Of a stretch of 64,000 nt of DNA, positions 27,249 through 36,280 are shown piece after piece; within the stretch, counting starts at the first letter, position 1; each line of letters starts with the position of its first letter. Source of the stretch: Spirosoma terrae (GTDB lineage: Bacteria > Bacteroidota > Bacteroidia > Cytophagales > Spirosomataceae); contig NZ_JAAFZH010000023.1 of NCBI RefSeq assembly GCF_010435915.1, positions 1 through 64,000 on the forward strand. The letters run 5' to 3'. The notes under the pieces were generated by a model. That model was not told where the DNA came from and did not search any database. It saw only the letters and a program-made list of their open reading frames with translations. The translations under genes and the position numbers were made by a program.

Positions 27249-27740
27249 ATGATACGTATAGGCTTGCTTTCTGATACACATAGTTATCTCGACCCTCAAC
27301 TGTTCAAACACTTCGACAGTTGCGATGAAGTCTGGCATGCTGGCGACGTGGGTGCATTGGTAGTTGCCGATCAACTACGTTCCTTTCGGCCTTTACGAAT
27401 CGTCTCTGGCAATATTGATCAGGAATCTCAGGATTTACCCGCCCATGTACGTTTTACAATAGAGGGATTTAGTATTTGGATGACTCATATTGGCGGAACA
27501 CCGCCAAAGTACAACCCACTTGTTCGCCCCACTTTACAACTTAATGCGCCGGATATATTTATTTGTGGGCACTCACATATTTTAAAGGTGGTACGTGATC
27601 CTAAACTAAAAAATATGTTGTTTATCAACCCCGGCGCTGCGGGGAAAACTGGTTTTCACTTGATCAGAACGGCCCTACGTTTTAGTCTTGACGGAGGTCA
27701 GATTACAGATATGCAGGCTATTGAATTAGGCAAGAAGTAG
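27249..27740 (+). CDS. YfcE/MJ0936-family metallophosphoesterase
   Basis: A 163-residue single-domain calcineurin-like phosphoesterase. Metal-binding motifs are complete: LSDTHSY near the start, a WHAGDVG block near 31, SGNID near 56, and the HIGG and CGHSH histidines toward the end. Family members (YfcE, MJ0936) hydrolyse phosphodiesters in vitro and may act in nucleotide signalling or RNA turnover. I chose the ATG at 27249 (MIRIGLLSDTH), which places the first metal motif close to the N-terminus as in relatives; an alternative ATG at 27216 touches the acyl-CoA ligase stop. It is the last gene before a strong bidirectional terminator. Confidence 0.88.
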   Translation: MIRIGLLSDTHSYLDPQLFKHFDSCDEVWHAGDVGALVVADQLRSFRPLRIVSGNIDQESQDLPAHVRFTIEGFSIWMTHIGGTPPKYNPLVRPTLQLNAPDIFICGHSHILKVVRDPKLKNMLFINPGAAGKTGFHLIRTALRFSLDGGQITDMQAIELGKK

Positions 27741-27756
27741 TTTTTAGACTGAACAT

Positions 27757-27792
27757 AAAAAAAGCCTTCATTAAAGAATGAAGGCTTTTTTT
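27757..27792. terminator. Bidirectional terminator between phosphodiesterase and ftsH
   Basis: A perfect 16-bp stem (seven A, GCCTTCATT, then its complement ending in seven T) at 27757-27772 and 27777-27792, with an AAAG loop, lies between convergent genes and ends both transcripts. Confidence 0.93.
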
Positions 27793-27808
27793 ATGATTTG
27801 ATAATAAT

Positions 27809-29839
27809 TTATAAAGGAAGAGACTCAGGTTCAGTTTCCGCTGGTTTAGCTTCTTTTCCGATTTCTTCTTTTACTTCTTCAGCTACGCCTTTGTTTTTGT
27901 AAGCCTGATATACAGTCTCACGCTCAAAAGGACGCTTCCCAATCAGACGTACAAGATCATTTTGGTAAAGAATTTCTTTTTCCAGCAATTCTTTCGCAAT
28001 TACTTCCAGCGCTTCCCGCTTGTCGGTTAGTAGGTCTTTAGTGCGCGTGTAGGCTATATCAACAATCTTACGAACCTCTTCATCGATATGCTTGGCCGTT
28101 TCTTCAGAATATGGCTTATTGAAAGCATAGTCGGCTTGTTTCGAATCATAGAACGAAATATTACCGATCTTGTCGTTCATACCATACATCGTCACCATAC
28201 TGTAAGCCAGCTTCGTGATACGTTCCAGATCACTTAAAGCACCAGTTGATACTTTACCAAAAATCAAGTCCTCAGCTGCTCGGCCACCTAAAGCCATGCA
28301 CATTTCGTCCATCAACTGTTCAGTACGGTATAAGTACTGTTCGCGAGGCAGATATTGCGCGTAACCCAGTGCAGCAACGCCCCGTGGCACAATCGTCACC
28401 TTTACGAGTGGATCAGCGTGCTCCAGGAACCAGCCCGCTACTGCGTGACCCGCTTCATGGTAGGCAACAATCTCCTTCTCCTCTGGTGAAATAAGCTTGT
28501 TTTTCTTTTCCAGGCCTCCAATCACACGATCCATCGCGTCCTGGAAGTCTTTCATATCAACGGCTTCTTTGTCGCTACGAGCTGCGATCAGAGCGGCTTC
28601 GTTACAAACGTTTGCGATTTCAGCCCCGGCAAAACCTGGCGTCTGAGCGGCCAATTCTTTCGGATCAACATCAGCAGCTAGTTTGATTGGCTTTAAATGC
28701 ACCCGGAAAATAGCTTCACGACCAACGATATCGGGTTTGTCGATGCTAATCTGGCGGTCGAAACGGCCCGGACGTTGCAGAGCAGAGTCTAATACATCGG
28801 GACGGTTGGTAGCAGCCAGGATAATAATACCTGAATCTGTGGCAAAACCATCCATCTCAACCAGCAGCGAGTTCAACGTATTTTCACGTTCGTCATTGGC
28901 GCCGGGCATAGAACCACGTCCACGAGAACGACCAACAGCATCAATTTCGTCAATGAAGATGATACAAGGAGCTTTTTCTTTCGCCTGTTTGAACAAATCA
29001 CGCACCCGCGCTGCTCCTACCCCCACGAACATTTCTACGAAGTCGGAACCCGATAGCGAGAAGAACGGCACACCAGCTTCACCAGCAACAGCTTTCGCCA
29101 GAAGAGTCTTACCTGTACCGGGAGGGCCAATTAACAAAGCGCCTTTCGGAATTTTAGCACCCAGTTTTGTAAACTTGGTTGGATTTTTCAGGTAATCTAC
29201 AATTTCCTTGATCTCTTCTTTTGCTTCATCTAAGCCAGCCACGTCGTTGAACGTGATTTTGACTTTGTTATCAGCATCGAAAAGAGCCGCTTTTGATTTA
29301 CCGATATTAAAGATTTGTCCACCAGGGCCACCAGCTCCCGACATCCGTCCAAGCAGAAAGTACATGGCCAGTATCATCACGATCAGGAAGCCCCAGGTGC
29401 TAATGATACTACCGAAATCGCTCCGCTGTTCGAATCGATAATCGATTTTCTCATTATCAGGAAAGCCTTGCTGTATCTGATCCAAGTCCTTCTTGAACGT
29501 TTCGCCAGAAGCGATCTGGAATTGAAAGTGAGGACCATGATTGGATCCGAAGTATGGCTTATCGGAGAACATACCCCGGTATTTCGGACTTTGAGCAGCT
29601 TGCTGCGTAAGTGTTACTTCAGCGATTTTATCATTCACCACTACCACGTCGGCCACTTCATGGTCTTTCACCATCTGCTCAAAACGCTTTTGACCAATCT
29701 CATGCGTTGATGAGTTTTTGTTGAAAAACGTAATTCCTAGAATAGCGGCAATCAGCAGCGCAACAATCCACCCCTGAAAATTAGGTTTTCTTGGGCCACC
29801 TCGGGGTACTAACGGATTTCTATTATTGTTTTCTGACAT
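27809..29839 (-). CDS. ftsH: ATP-dependent zinc metalloprotease FtsH
   Basis: A 676-residue membrane-anchored AAA+ protease. Order: N-terminal TM helix near 25-43, a periplasmic domain about 45-135, a second TM helix about 140-160, the AAA module with Walker A GPPGTGKT near 235, Walker B IIFIDEID and the SRH arginines, then the M41 peptidase domain with HEAGH and the distal Asp ligand (DLERITKLA region). The C-terminus is Glu/Lys-rich. I chose the ATG at 29839 (MSENNNR), which is preceded by a GAGGAA stretch; the ATG at 29887 would add 16 residues. FtsH degrades misfolded membrane and some regulatory proteins. It lies downstream of rsfS, a conserved Bacteroidota pair. Confidence 0.97.
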   Translation of the reverse strand: MSENNNRNPLVPRGGPRKPNFQGWIVALLIAAILGITFFNKNSSTHEIGQKRFEQMVKDHEVADVVVVNDKIAEVTLTQQAAQSPKYRGMFSDKPYFGSNHGPHFQFQIASGETFKKDLDQIQQGFPDNEKIDYRFEQRSDFGSIISTWGFLIVMILAMYFLLGRMSGAGGPGGQIFNIGKSKAALFDADNKVKITFNDVAGLDEAKEEIKEIVDYLKNPTKFTKLGAKIPKGALLIGPPGTGKTLLAKAVAGEAGVPFFSLSGSDFVEMFVGVGAARVRDLFKQAKEKAPCIIFIDEIDAVGRSRGRGSMPGANDERENTLNSLLVEMDGFATDSGIIILAATNRPDVLDSALQRPGRFDRQISIDKPDIVGREAIFRVHLKPIKLAADVDPKELAAQTPGFAGAEIANVCNEAALIAARSDKEAVDMKDFQDAMDRVIGGLEKKNKLISPEEKEIVAYHEAGHAVAGWFLEHADPLVKVTIVPRGVAALGYAQYLPREQYLYRTEQLMDEMCMALGGRAAEDLIFGKVSTGALSDLERITKLAYSMVTMYGMNDKIGNISFYDSKQADYAFNKPYSEETAKHIDEEVRKIVDIAYTRTKDLLTDKREALEVIAKELLEKEILYQNDLVRLIGKRPFERETVYQAYKNKGVAEEVKEEIGKEAKPAETEPESLPL

Positions 29840-29964
29840 TTCCTCAGGCTGTACATAACGGATTTTATGAGTAACACCGTTTCGCAAAGTAATGTTTCTC
29901 TGGCGAAACGGTTCGGATAGACGGCTAATCTACCCAATAAACGGTCGAAATCTACTGTTTATGT

Positions 29965-30360
29965 TTAGTTTGCCGTTGCCAGCATACTTTCATCGATGTG
30001 CTGAATTTCGGCATCGCCCCAGAGTTGTTCCAAATCGTAGAAGGAGCGACGATCTTTTTTGAATACGTGAGCAACAACATCTACGTAATCTAACAAAATC
30101 CACTCTTTGTTCGATTTACCCTCCCGATGCCAGGGATCCTGGCGGCTGGCTTTGTAAACTTCTTCCTCAATTGAGGTCGAGATGGCATCAATCTGGGTAT
30201 CGGAATTACCCGAACAAATTACAAAATAGTCGCAAATGGCATTTTTTACATTACGCAGATCCATGACGACTATATCCTGCGCTTTTTTCTCGAGCATACC
30301 ACGGACGACAAAATCACGCATCTGCTCAGCAGAAAATTCATTGCTTTTCTTTATTCTCAT
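29965..30360 (-). CDS. rsfS: Ribosomal silencing factor RsfS
   Basis: A 131-residue RsfS/Iojap protein. The family core is clear: DIVVMDLRN, DYFVICSGNSDTQIDAI, the WHREGKSNKEWILLDYVDVVAHVF block and the acidic end. RsfS binds ribosomal protein uL14 and prevents 30S/50S joining under starvation. It is slightly longer than the E. coli protein because of an acidic C-terminal extension. It shares a minus-strand operon with ftsH (125-bp gap) and is divergent from birA, the order found in many Bacteroidota. Confidence 0.95.
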   Translation of the reverse strand: MRIKKSNEFSAEQMRDFVVRGMLEKKAQDIVVMDLRNVKNAICDYFVICSGNSDTQIDAISTSIEEEVYKASRQDPWHREGKSNKEWILLDYVDVVAHVFKKDRRSFYDLEQLWGDAEIQHIDESMLATAN

Positions 30361-30472
30361 GCTTTCGGTTTAACATTGCACGATCAGCCAACCAGCGGGT
30401 ACTTTTCAAAGATGGATTATATTTATCCAGAGTACCATTCATTGACTTCCTACTACTAAACTATACAATATT

Positions 30473-31237
30473 TTGTACAAAATCTATCCCAAAACTCTTT
30501 TTGTTGGGCAAATAGTTAAATATCTGCCAAGCTGTCAGTCTACTAACGACGAAGCGTCTGCTTTGATTGCCCATCAGGACCCAGCCGAAGGTACTATTGT
30601 CGTTACTGACCATCAAACAGCTGGTCGTGGTCAGCGTGGTAACAGCTGGGAGGCAAAACCAGCTCAAAATCTTACCTTTTCCCTGATTTTAAAACCTAAT
30701 TTCCTGGCTGCTACGGAGCAATTCTGGCTAAACATGGCTATATCGCTAGGCATATATGACACATTGTCGCTCTTACTGGAAACGCCCGTACGAATCAAAT
30801 GGCCTAACGATATATATGCAGACAATAAGAAACTGGGGGGGATCTTGATTGAGAACATTCTTCAGGGACAAAACATTGCCTGGTCGATCATTGGAATTGG
30901 TTTAAACGTGAACCAGACCGAATTTACTTATTCAACGGCCACATCCTTGCAACAGCAGGCCCCTCTGCCTGACAATTACGATCTGTCGGGCATACTACGT
31001 GCGCTCAGTGAGTCGATCGAACAGCGCTACCTGCAATTGCGATCGAATCAACGCGACAGCTTAAAGACAACGTATCTACAAACCCTGTATCGCTATCAGG
31101 AAGAAGCGTACTTTGATCGTGATGATCAGCGATTTCGAGGGGTTATAACGGGCATAGACAGCGTAGGCCGATTAGCCATCGCCGTAGACGGGCAACTGCA
31201 GTATTTTAATTTTAAAGAAGTTTCGTTTGTAATCTAA
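30473..31237 (+). CDS. birA: Biotin-[acetyl-CoA carboxylase] ligase (no HTH domain)
   Basis: A 254-residue biotin protein ligase. The biotinyl-AMP-binding GRGQRG loop is at 51-56 and the KWPNDIY motif at 109-115, with Lys120 as the probable catalytic lysine; the small C-terminal SH3-like domain is at about 208-250. It has no N-terminal winged helix, so it is a group I enzyme that cannot repress the biotin operon as E. coli BirA does. The start is a TTG at 30473, giving MYKIYP; no in-frame ATG lies between it and the upstream stop at 30443. It attaches biotin to acetyl-CoA carboxylase BCCP and related carriers. It is divergent from rsfS. Confidence 0.93.
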   Translation: MYKIYPKTLFVGQIVKYLPSCQSTNDEASALIAHQDPAEGTIVVTDHQTAGRGQRGNSWEAKPAQNLTFSLILKPNFLAATEQFWLNMAISLGIYDTLSLLLETPVRIKWPNDIYADNKKLGGILIENILQGQNIAWSIIGIGLNVNQTEFTYSTATSLQQQAPLPDNYDLSGILRALSESIEQRYLQLRSNQRDSLKTTYLQTLYRYQEEAYFDRDDQRFRGVITGIDSVGRLAIAVDGQLQYFNFKEVSFVI

Positions 31238-31239
31238 TT

Positions 31240-31309
31240 CATAAAAAAGTGGTGGGAAACGAAGGCCTATCTTGGAGATATGGCATTCGTTTCCCACCAC
31301 TTTTTTATG
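31240..31309. terminator. Long bidirectional hairpin between birA and pafA
   Basis: A perfect 24-bp outer stem (31240-31263 and 31286-31309) encloses a loop that itself pairs (TATCT/AGATA and flanking GCC/GGC). Six A on one side and six T on the other make it an unusually large bidirectional terminator for convergent genes. Confidence 0.9.
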
Positions 31310-31316
31310 AGGTCGA

Positions 31317-32981
31317 CTATTTTGTAATAGCTTCCTCTACTGGATTTCCAATACATCCGTTTGGTTCCAGCACATGTAGCAACGCGGTAATGGTAGGCGC
31401 TATATCGTGAATGTGAGTGCGACGTAACGTTTCACCTGGACTCACACCCCAACCATACAGCAAAAATGGTACGTGTGTATCGTACGTATAGGTAGTACCA
31501 TGCGTTGTTCCTTTATTACGTCCTTCGAGCCAGCCGGGCGATTGTAATACGTAAAAATCTCCGCTTCGATTTGGATGAAAAACATTACGGAACAGGTTCT
31601 CCTGTATGGCCGGAATCGCTTCAGCACCCAGGTTATGCAGATTAACCACATTAGCAACACCATCTAGCTTCAGTATTTCACTCTTTAATAGCTCATATAC
31701 ATCCTGAATGGCTATTTTCTTTTCCGTCAGCAATGAATGGTTCAGATAGACTTGTTGATTAAAATAAGTCAGCATCCACTGTCCGGGGCCGTAGGCTTTT
31801 TCCAATACGGCTTTCACTTTTTCACCTACTTCACCATAACCACGGGTACCGGATGGAATTCGGTACTGCTGCAGAAAACCGGGCGCGTCAACAACGCCAT
31901 GATCGGCCGATAAAAAAGCCAGCCACTGACCTTTTCCCACATTGGTATCCAGATACGCAAAAATCTCACTCAGTTGACGATCGAGCCGAATATAATTGTC
32001 CTCCGTTTCAATAGCGTGCGTTCCAAAAGCATGACCGATGTAGTCGGGCGACGAAAAGCTAAGGCATAACATGTCTGTTATATCATGTTGGCCTAGTTTT
32101 TCTCCTTTTATAGCAGCCAGCGCAAACTCCTTTGTGATTTGATCGCCATACGGGCTTGTCCGCAACGGTTCATATTTAGCTCCACCCGCCTGAATCGCAA
32201 ACGTGTGCGGAAAAACTGACTTCGTTTCACCCGCTAATATTGATTCATAAGGCTCATCATCAGGTGTACTTTCCGTATACTGATTCAGTGGAAGAATAGT
32301 CTCCCACTTCTGGGTGATAAACTGTTCTGGCAGCTTGCGAGCGTTAAACTCCTGCACCCACTGGGGCAACTCTTTCTGATAGAACGTACTGCTAATGAAA
32401 TTACCATCCTTCGAATCGAACCAGTAGGCGCCATCGGCAGCGTGACCAGCGGGCATGATCGCTCCTCTGTCTTTTAAGGCTACTCCAATCACTTTGGCGC
32501 GCCCATCAGTCGCGAGTTTGAGCTGATCGCCAATCGTAGTTACCAGCAAATTACGAGGAGACATTTTTCCTGCGCTTCCTGTATTACCAACCGTACTAAC
32601 AGTGGTATCCTCTGCGCAATAGACCAGGCGCCCTAACTTCCGATCATAAAAATCGTTGCCCACAATACCATTTAGCGCTGGTGCAGAGCCCGTATATACA
32701 GCCGCGTGACCAGGTCCAGTATAGGTTGCTGCATAATGATAGTGGTTGTTACGTGCGTTAAAACCTTCATTCATCATACGGCGAAAACCGCCCGTACCGA
32801 ATTTGTTGTAATAGCGATACAGGTAGTCGTAACGCATCTGATCAACAATGATACCGATAACCAGTTTGGGTCGTTTAAGCGATTGCGATGACGCCTGACT
32901 GGTAGCAGTTGTTTTTTTGGGTTGGGCAAATGCCGTTGCCGCCAATAACGACAGCAAAAAAACAGGAGAATATAAGCGCAT
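31317..32981 (-). CDS. pafA: PafA-type alkaline phosphatase
   Basis: A 554-residue periplasmic phosphatase with a signal peptide ending AFAQ. It belongs to the PafA branch of the alkaline phosphatase superfamily: Asp47 in VDQMRYDY is a metal ligand, Thr88 in TYTGPGHA is the nucleophile, and Lys170/Arg172 in ALKDRGAIMPAGH are the phosphate-clamping residues that replace the Asp/Arg of E. coli PhoA. SADHGVVDAPGF supplies further zinc ligands. It hydrolyses phosphomonoesters for phosphate scavenging and, in Bacteroidota, is phosphate-insensitive. A TACATTTG -7 box lies upstream at 33015-33022. It is a single gene. Confidence 0.95.
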   Translation of the reverse strand: MRLYSPVFLLSLLAATAFAQPKKTTATSQASSQSLKRPKLVIGIIVDQMRYDYLYRYYNKFGTGGFRRMMNEGFNARNNHYHYAATYTGPGHAAVYTGSAPALNGIVGNDFYDRKLGRLVYCAEDTTVSTVGNTGSAGKMSPRNLLVTTIGDQLKLATDGRAKVIGVALKDRGAIMPAGHAADGAYWFDSKDGNFISSTFYQKELPQWVQEFNARKLPEQFITQKWETILPLNQYTESTPDDEPYESILAGETKSVFPHTFAIQAGGAKYEPLRTSPYGDQITKEFALAAIKGEKLGQHDITDMLCLSFSSPDYIGHAFGTHAIETEDNYIRLDRQLSEIFAYLDTNVGKGQWLAFLSADHGVVDAPGFLQQYRIPSGTRGYGEVGEKVKAVLEKAYGPGQWMLTYFNQQVYLNHSLLTEKKIAIQDVYELLKSEILKLDGVANVVNLHNLGAEAIPAIQENLFRNVFHPNRSGDFYVLQSPGWLEGRNKGTTHGTTYTYDTHVPFLLYGWGVSPGETLRRTHIHDIAPTITALLHVLEPNGCIGNPVEEAITK

Positions 32982-33014
32982 GAAACCGGGTTAAGTTGGT
33001 TGGGGTACTGACTA

Positions 33015-33022
33015 CAAATGTA
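33015..33022 (-). promoter_or_regulatory. Predicted -7 promoter element of pafA
   Basis: The minus-strand sequence TACATTTG matches the Bacteroidota -7 consensus TAnnTTTG and lies about 34 bp before the pafA ATG. No clear -33 TTTG at the ideal distance was found. Confidence 0.4.
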
Positions 33023-33166
33023 CAAACAAATCGTGGGAAGGCTCAGAATGCAAAAACAGGAATATATTAGGGCCATATTCTGATAAATCAGAAGCTATTG
33101 TTAACATTCTTTCGCTCATTGCGTTGACCTGAAAGCGGTTCTTATTTCTGACCGTACTACGTAGTC

Positions 33167-33955
33167 ATGATTCAGATACATACACCAACTACGTTCTGGC
33201 TGACAGCCCTGCTATTCTTCATCGCCATTTTTGGCCGCTACGTTATTTTTTCGCTCTTGTTCTGGTGGCTGTTTAAAATATCACTGAAAGAACAGTTTGC
33301 TCATCGGGCAGTACAGCAGCGTCCCCGCAAGATTGGACAGGATTGGCGCGAGATTGGCTGGTCGCTCATCACGTCATTGATCTTTACAGCCATTGCTGTA
33401 GGCATGATTATCGCTTACCAGCACAACTACACCCAACTATACACCAACATCCACGAGTATCCAATCGTGTGGTATCCGCTAAGTATACTGTCTGTAATGT
33501 TTGTTCATGAGACGTACTATTACTGGATTCATCGATGGATGCACCGACCTGGTGTGTATCGTTGGGTGCATAAAACGCATCATGACAGTATCACTACGTC
33601 TCCCTGGACCGCTTTTTCCTTTCATCCAGTAGAAAGCACGTTGCAGGCTATTGTTATTCCTGTTTTAACATTCGTGATCCCGTTGCATGTTTCAGCCGTT
33701 GGACTGTTGCTTATCATTATGACCATATCCAGTACAATCAACCATCTGAATACGGAAATTTATCCGCGCGATTTTGACCGGCATTGGCTAGGGCGCTGGC
33801 TGATTGGCGCTACTCACCATAGCCTCCACCATTCGCAGTTCCGTTTTAACTATGGCCTTTATTTTACGTTCTGGGATAAATGGATGAAAACAGAAAGCCC
33901 TAACTTCCATCAGCTATTTGAACAAAAGACCCGTAAGGAAGACAGTAATTTGTAG
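33167..33955 (+). CDS. Sterol desaturase/fatty acid hydroxylase family membrane enzyme
   Basis: A 262-residue integral membrane protein with about four hydrophobic helices (8-30, 65-85, 100-118, 155-180). The family's di-iron histidine clusters are present: HETYY at 114-118, HRWMH at 122-126, HKTHH at 135-139 and the later HHSLHHSQF cluster near 224-232. Members insert oxygen into lipid chains (fatty acids, sterols, carotenoids) using oxygen and an electron donor. No sterol or carotenoid gene lies in the window, so the lipid substrate is unknown. A 10-bp palindrome, ACTACGTAGT, lies directly before the ATG. It is a single gene between convergent neighbours. Confidence 0.9.
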   Translation: MIQIHTPTTFWLTALLFFIAIFGRYVIFSLLFWWLFKISLKEQFAHRAVQQRPRKIGQDWREIGWSLITSLIFTAIAVGMIIAYQHNYTQLYTNIHEYPIVWYPLSILSVMFVHETYYYWIHRWMHRPGVYRWVHKTHHDSITTSPWTAFSFHPVESTLQAIVIPVLTFVIPLHVSAVGLLLIIMTISSTINHLNTEIYPRDFDRHWLGRWLIGATHHSLHHSQFRFNYGLYFTFWDKWMKTESPNFHQLFEQKTRKEDSNL

Positions 33956-34002
33956 TGTAGAGTGCAAAATAGAGTGATTATAACCGCTCTTTACTCAGGC
34001 GC

Positions 34003-34977
34003 TTACTTACTACGTTCGATCGTGTACTGAACCAATTGATGCAACGACTGTCGATAGGGTGATTCCGGGAATGAATTCAGCAGCGATTGCGCTTCTGCTA
34101 CGTACGTATTCATAGCTTCGGTAGCGTACTGAATACCGCCGGAGTTCTTAACGAACGCAATGACTTCGTCAACCTTCTTGGGGTTTTCGCTGTCGTTTTT
34201 GACGATGTTGATAATGCGTCGCTTTTCCAGAAAAGATGCTTTGCTGAGTGCATAGATAAGCGGCAGGGTCATCTTTTTCTCTTTGATGTCGATGCCAAGC
34301 GGCTTACCAACCTCAGCCGTTCCGTAATCAAAAAGATCGTCTTTGATCTGGAAAGCGATACCTACCTTTTCACCGAAAAACCGGGCCCGCTCAATCGTTT
34401 CCGTATCAACTCCGGCCGATCGTGCACCAACAGCACAACAGGCTGCAATCAGCGACGCTGTTTTCTGACGAATAATCTCGTAATAGACCTTTTCCGTGAT
34501 GTCTAACCGACGGGCTTTGTATAGCTGTAGCAATTCACCCTCGCTGATCTCCCGAACAGCATTCGAGACAATCTGTAGCAATTCGAAATCGCCGTTATCG
34601 ACGGACAATAACAAGCCTCTCGATAGTAAATAATCGCCGACTAAAACTGCTACTTTATTCTTCCAAAGCGCATTAACCGAGAAAAATCCGCGCCGGTAAT
34701 TAGAATCGTCAACCACATCATCGTGAACCAGCGTAGCCGTGTGGAGCAATTCGATTAGCGAAGCCCCCCGATACGTAGCTTCCGTAATTTGGCCGCACAC
34801 ACCAGCTGTCAGGAACACAAACATGGGGCGGAGCTGCTTTCCCTTCCGCTTCACGATGTAATTCATGATTTGGTCCAGCAGCATAACGTCGCTTTTCATC
34901 TGCCCCCGAAACTTCTGCTCGAACAACTCCATTTCGGCAGCAATGGGGGCCTGGATATCAGCAACAGAGAGAGGCAT
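34003..34977 (-). CDS. Trans-polyprenyl diphosphate synthase (IspB-like)
   Basis: A 324-residue isoprenyl diphosphate synthase. The two Asp-rich magnesium-binding motifs are present: HDDVVDDSNYRRG with the first Asp box at 86-90, and KDDLFDYG near 212. RPMFV near 50 binds the allylic substrate. The ATG at 34977 (MPLSVADI) is preferred to one at 35025, which adds a basic tail. The residues just upstream of the first Asp box are small, so a medium to long chain product (octaprenyl-like, for menaquinone) is likely, but chain length needs assay. It is a single gene divergent from the patatin gene. Confidence 0.93.
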   Translation of the reverse strand: MPLSVADIQAPIAAEMELFEQKFRGQMKSDVMLLDQIMNYIVKRKGKQLRPMFVFLTAGVCGQITEATYRGASLIELLHTATLVHDDVVDDSNYRRGFFSVNALWKNKVAVLVGDYLLSRGLLLSVDNGDFELLQIVSNAVREISEGELLQLYKARRLDITEKVYYEIIRQKTASLIAACCAVGARSAGVDTETIERARFFGEKVGIAFQIKDDLFDYGTAEVGKPLGIDIKEKKMTLPLIYALSKASFLEKRRIINIVKNDSENPKKVDEVIAFVKNSGGIQYATEAMNTYVAEAQSLLNSFPESPYRQSLHQLVQYTIERSK

Positions 34978-35233
34978 ATTACGTCGACGGTAGTCAATAG
35001 TCTGCCGACAGTGGTCGTTAAACAATTGATAGCAGTAATGAATATTCTTTCGCTACTGTCAACCGGTGATCAGAACAACTATCGACTAAATTTTCGGCAA
35101 GTATAGCAAGTAAAGCCCAGACGCCGAAAAAGCCGGCCATAAAACCCATCATGTTTATAGTCATTTTTCTTTTGTTTATCCAGTAAAAACTTCCAATTTA
35201 CCGACAATCTACCTCAACCCTAGACTCGTATCT

Positions 35234-36232
35234 ATGATTAACAATCCGGTTCCGCCCCTCCCCCAACCAGCCGCTGTTCCTTCTGAAGTAAAGCCAGACA
35301 AAGCCCTTGTTCTGGGTGGAGGCTCTCTAAAAGGGGCTTTTCAGGCCGGAGCCGTTATGGCTCTTTTTGAGTCGGGTTTTGTTCCTGATCGTTTGTATGG
35401 CATTTCGGTCGGTAGTTTAAACGCTACGTTTATTGCCAACGAAGCGGCCCGTCAGCATCAGGAGACTGGACAAATCAATTGGGAAAAAGTAGGCAAGCAC
35501 CTGATTGAATTCTGGATTCGAAACATAACCAGACCAGACGATGTAGCCGTTATCCGTTCGCGTTTCAGATTGGGCTACAATACGTTGATCCGGCGCTTTG
35601 ATGGCCTCCTGGATAATTCGCCCCTTCAAACGCTTATTCGTAATCATGTTAATCTGGAAACGATAAAAAACGGCCCCGTAAAACTAAAAGTTGGAGCCGT
35701 CGATATCATTGAAGGCGATATGCGTTACGCCGATGAGCAAGACCCTCATTTTCTCGATTACGTATACGCCAGTAGCTCCTTACCTTTTCTGATGCCTGCC
35801 ATACAAATTGGCGGTGATCACCGAAAAGCCTTTCTGGATGGAGGCTTACGCGAAGTGGCCCCGCTACGGGTTGCCATCGAGGATGGGGCTACTGAAATTG
35901 CCTGCGTTGCCTGTCACGCCCGGAAGATTTACAATGAAAAGTTCAACTATCGTAATCTCCTCAATCTGATGGACCGCGTGAAGGACATTACAGTTAATCA
36001 ACTGGTTAACAACGACATTGCCTGGGCCGAGCGTTTTGCTGAACGCGAGCAGTTCCATGGGCGACCCATGCACTTAACTATTATTCGCCCGACGGAACCA
36101 CTTTATCTCAATCTTATGAAATTTACCTCCGACGATATTGGCCGTCTGATTGTGATGGGCTATCAGGCCGGAATCGACGTACTGAAGCTGGAAAGAAAAC
36201 CAAATAACGATCAATCAATGCCTTTATCATAA
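35234..36232 (+). CDS. Patatin-like phospholipase
   Basis: A 332-residue patatin-family acyl hydrolase. The oxyanion hole is GGGSLKGAFQAGA near 28-40, the nucleophile is Ser58 in GISVGS, and the catalytic Asp lies in FLDGGLREVAP near 200. It starts with a Pro-rich tail (PVPPLPQPAAVP) and no clear signal peptide, so it is probably cytoplasmic. Members hydrolyse phospholipids or other acyl esters. It is divergent from the polyprenyl synthase gene and ends at an inverted repeat shared with the GDPD gene. Confidence 0.9.
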   Translation: MINNPVPPLPQPAAVPSEVKPDKALVLGGGSLKGAFQAGAVMALFESGFVPDRLYGISVGSLNATFIANEAARQHQETGQINWEKVGKHLIEFWIRNITRPDDVAVIRSRFRLGYNTLIRRFDGLLDNSPLQTLIRNHVNLETIKNGPVKLKVGAVDIIEGDMRYADEQDPHFLDYVYASSSLPFLMPAIQIGGDHRKAFLDGGLREVAPLRVAIEDGATEIACVACHARKIYNEKFNYRNLLNLMDRVKDITVNQLVNNDIAWAERFAEREQFHGRPMHLTIIRPTEPLYLNLMKFTSDDIGRLIVMGYQAGIDVLKLERKPNNDQSMPLS

Positions 36233-36270
36233 CGTGATATTGCTACGTAGTTGCGAACAAAATCACGTTA
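36230..36270. terminator. Inverted repeat between patatin and GDPD genes
   Basis: TAACGTGAT (36230-36238, including the patatin stop codon) is complementary to ATCACGTTA (36262-36270) across a 23-base loop containing CTACGTAG. It separates convergent genes but has no T tract, so termination is only probable. Confidence 0.5.
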
Positions 36271-36280
36271 CGACAGATAC

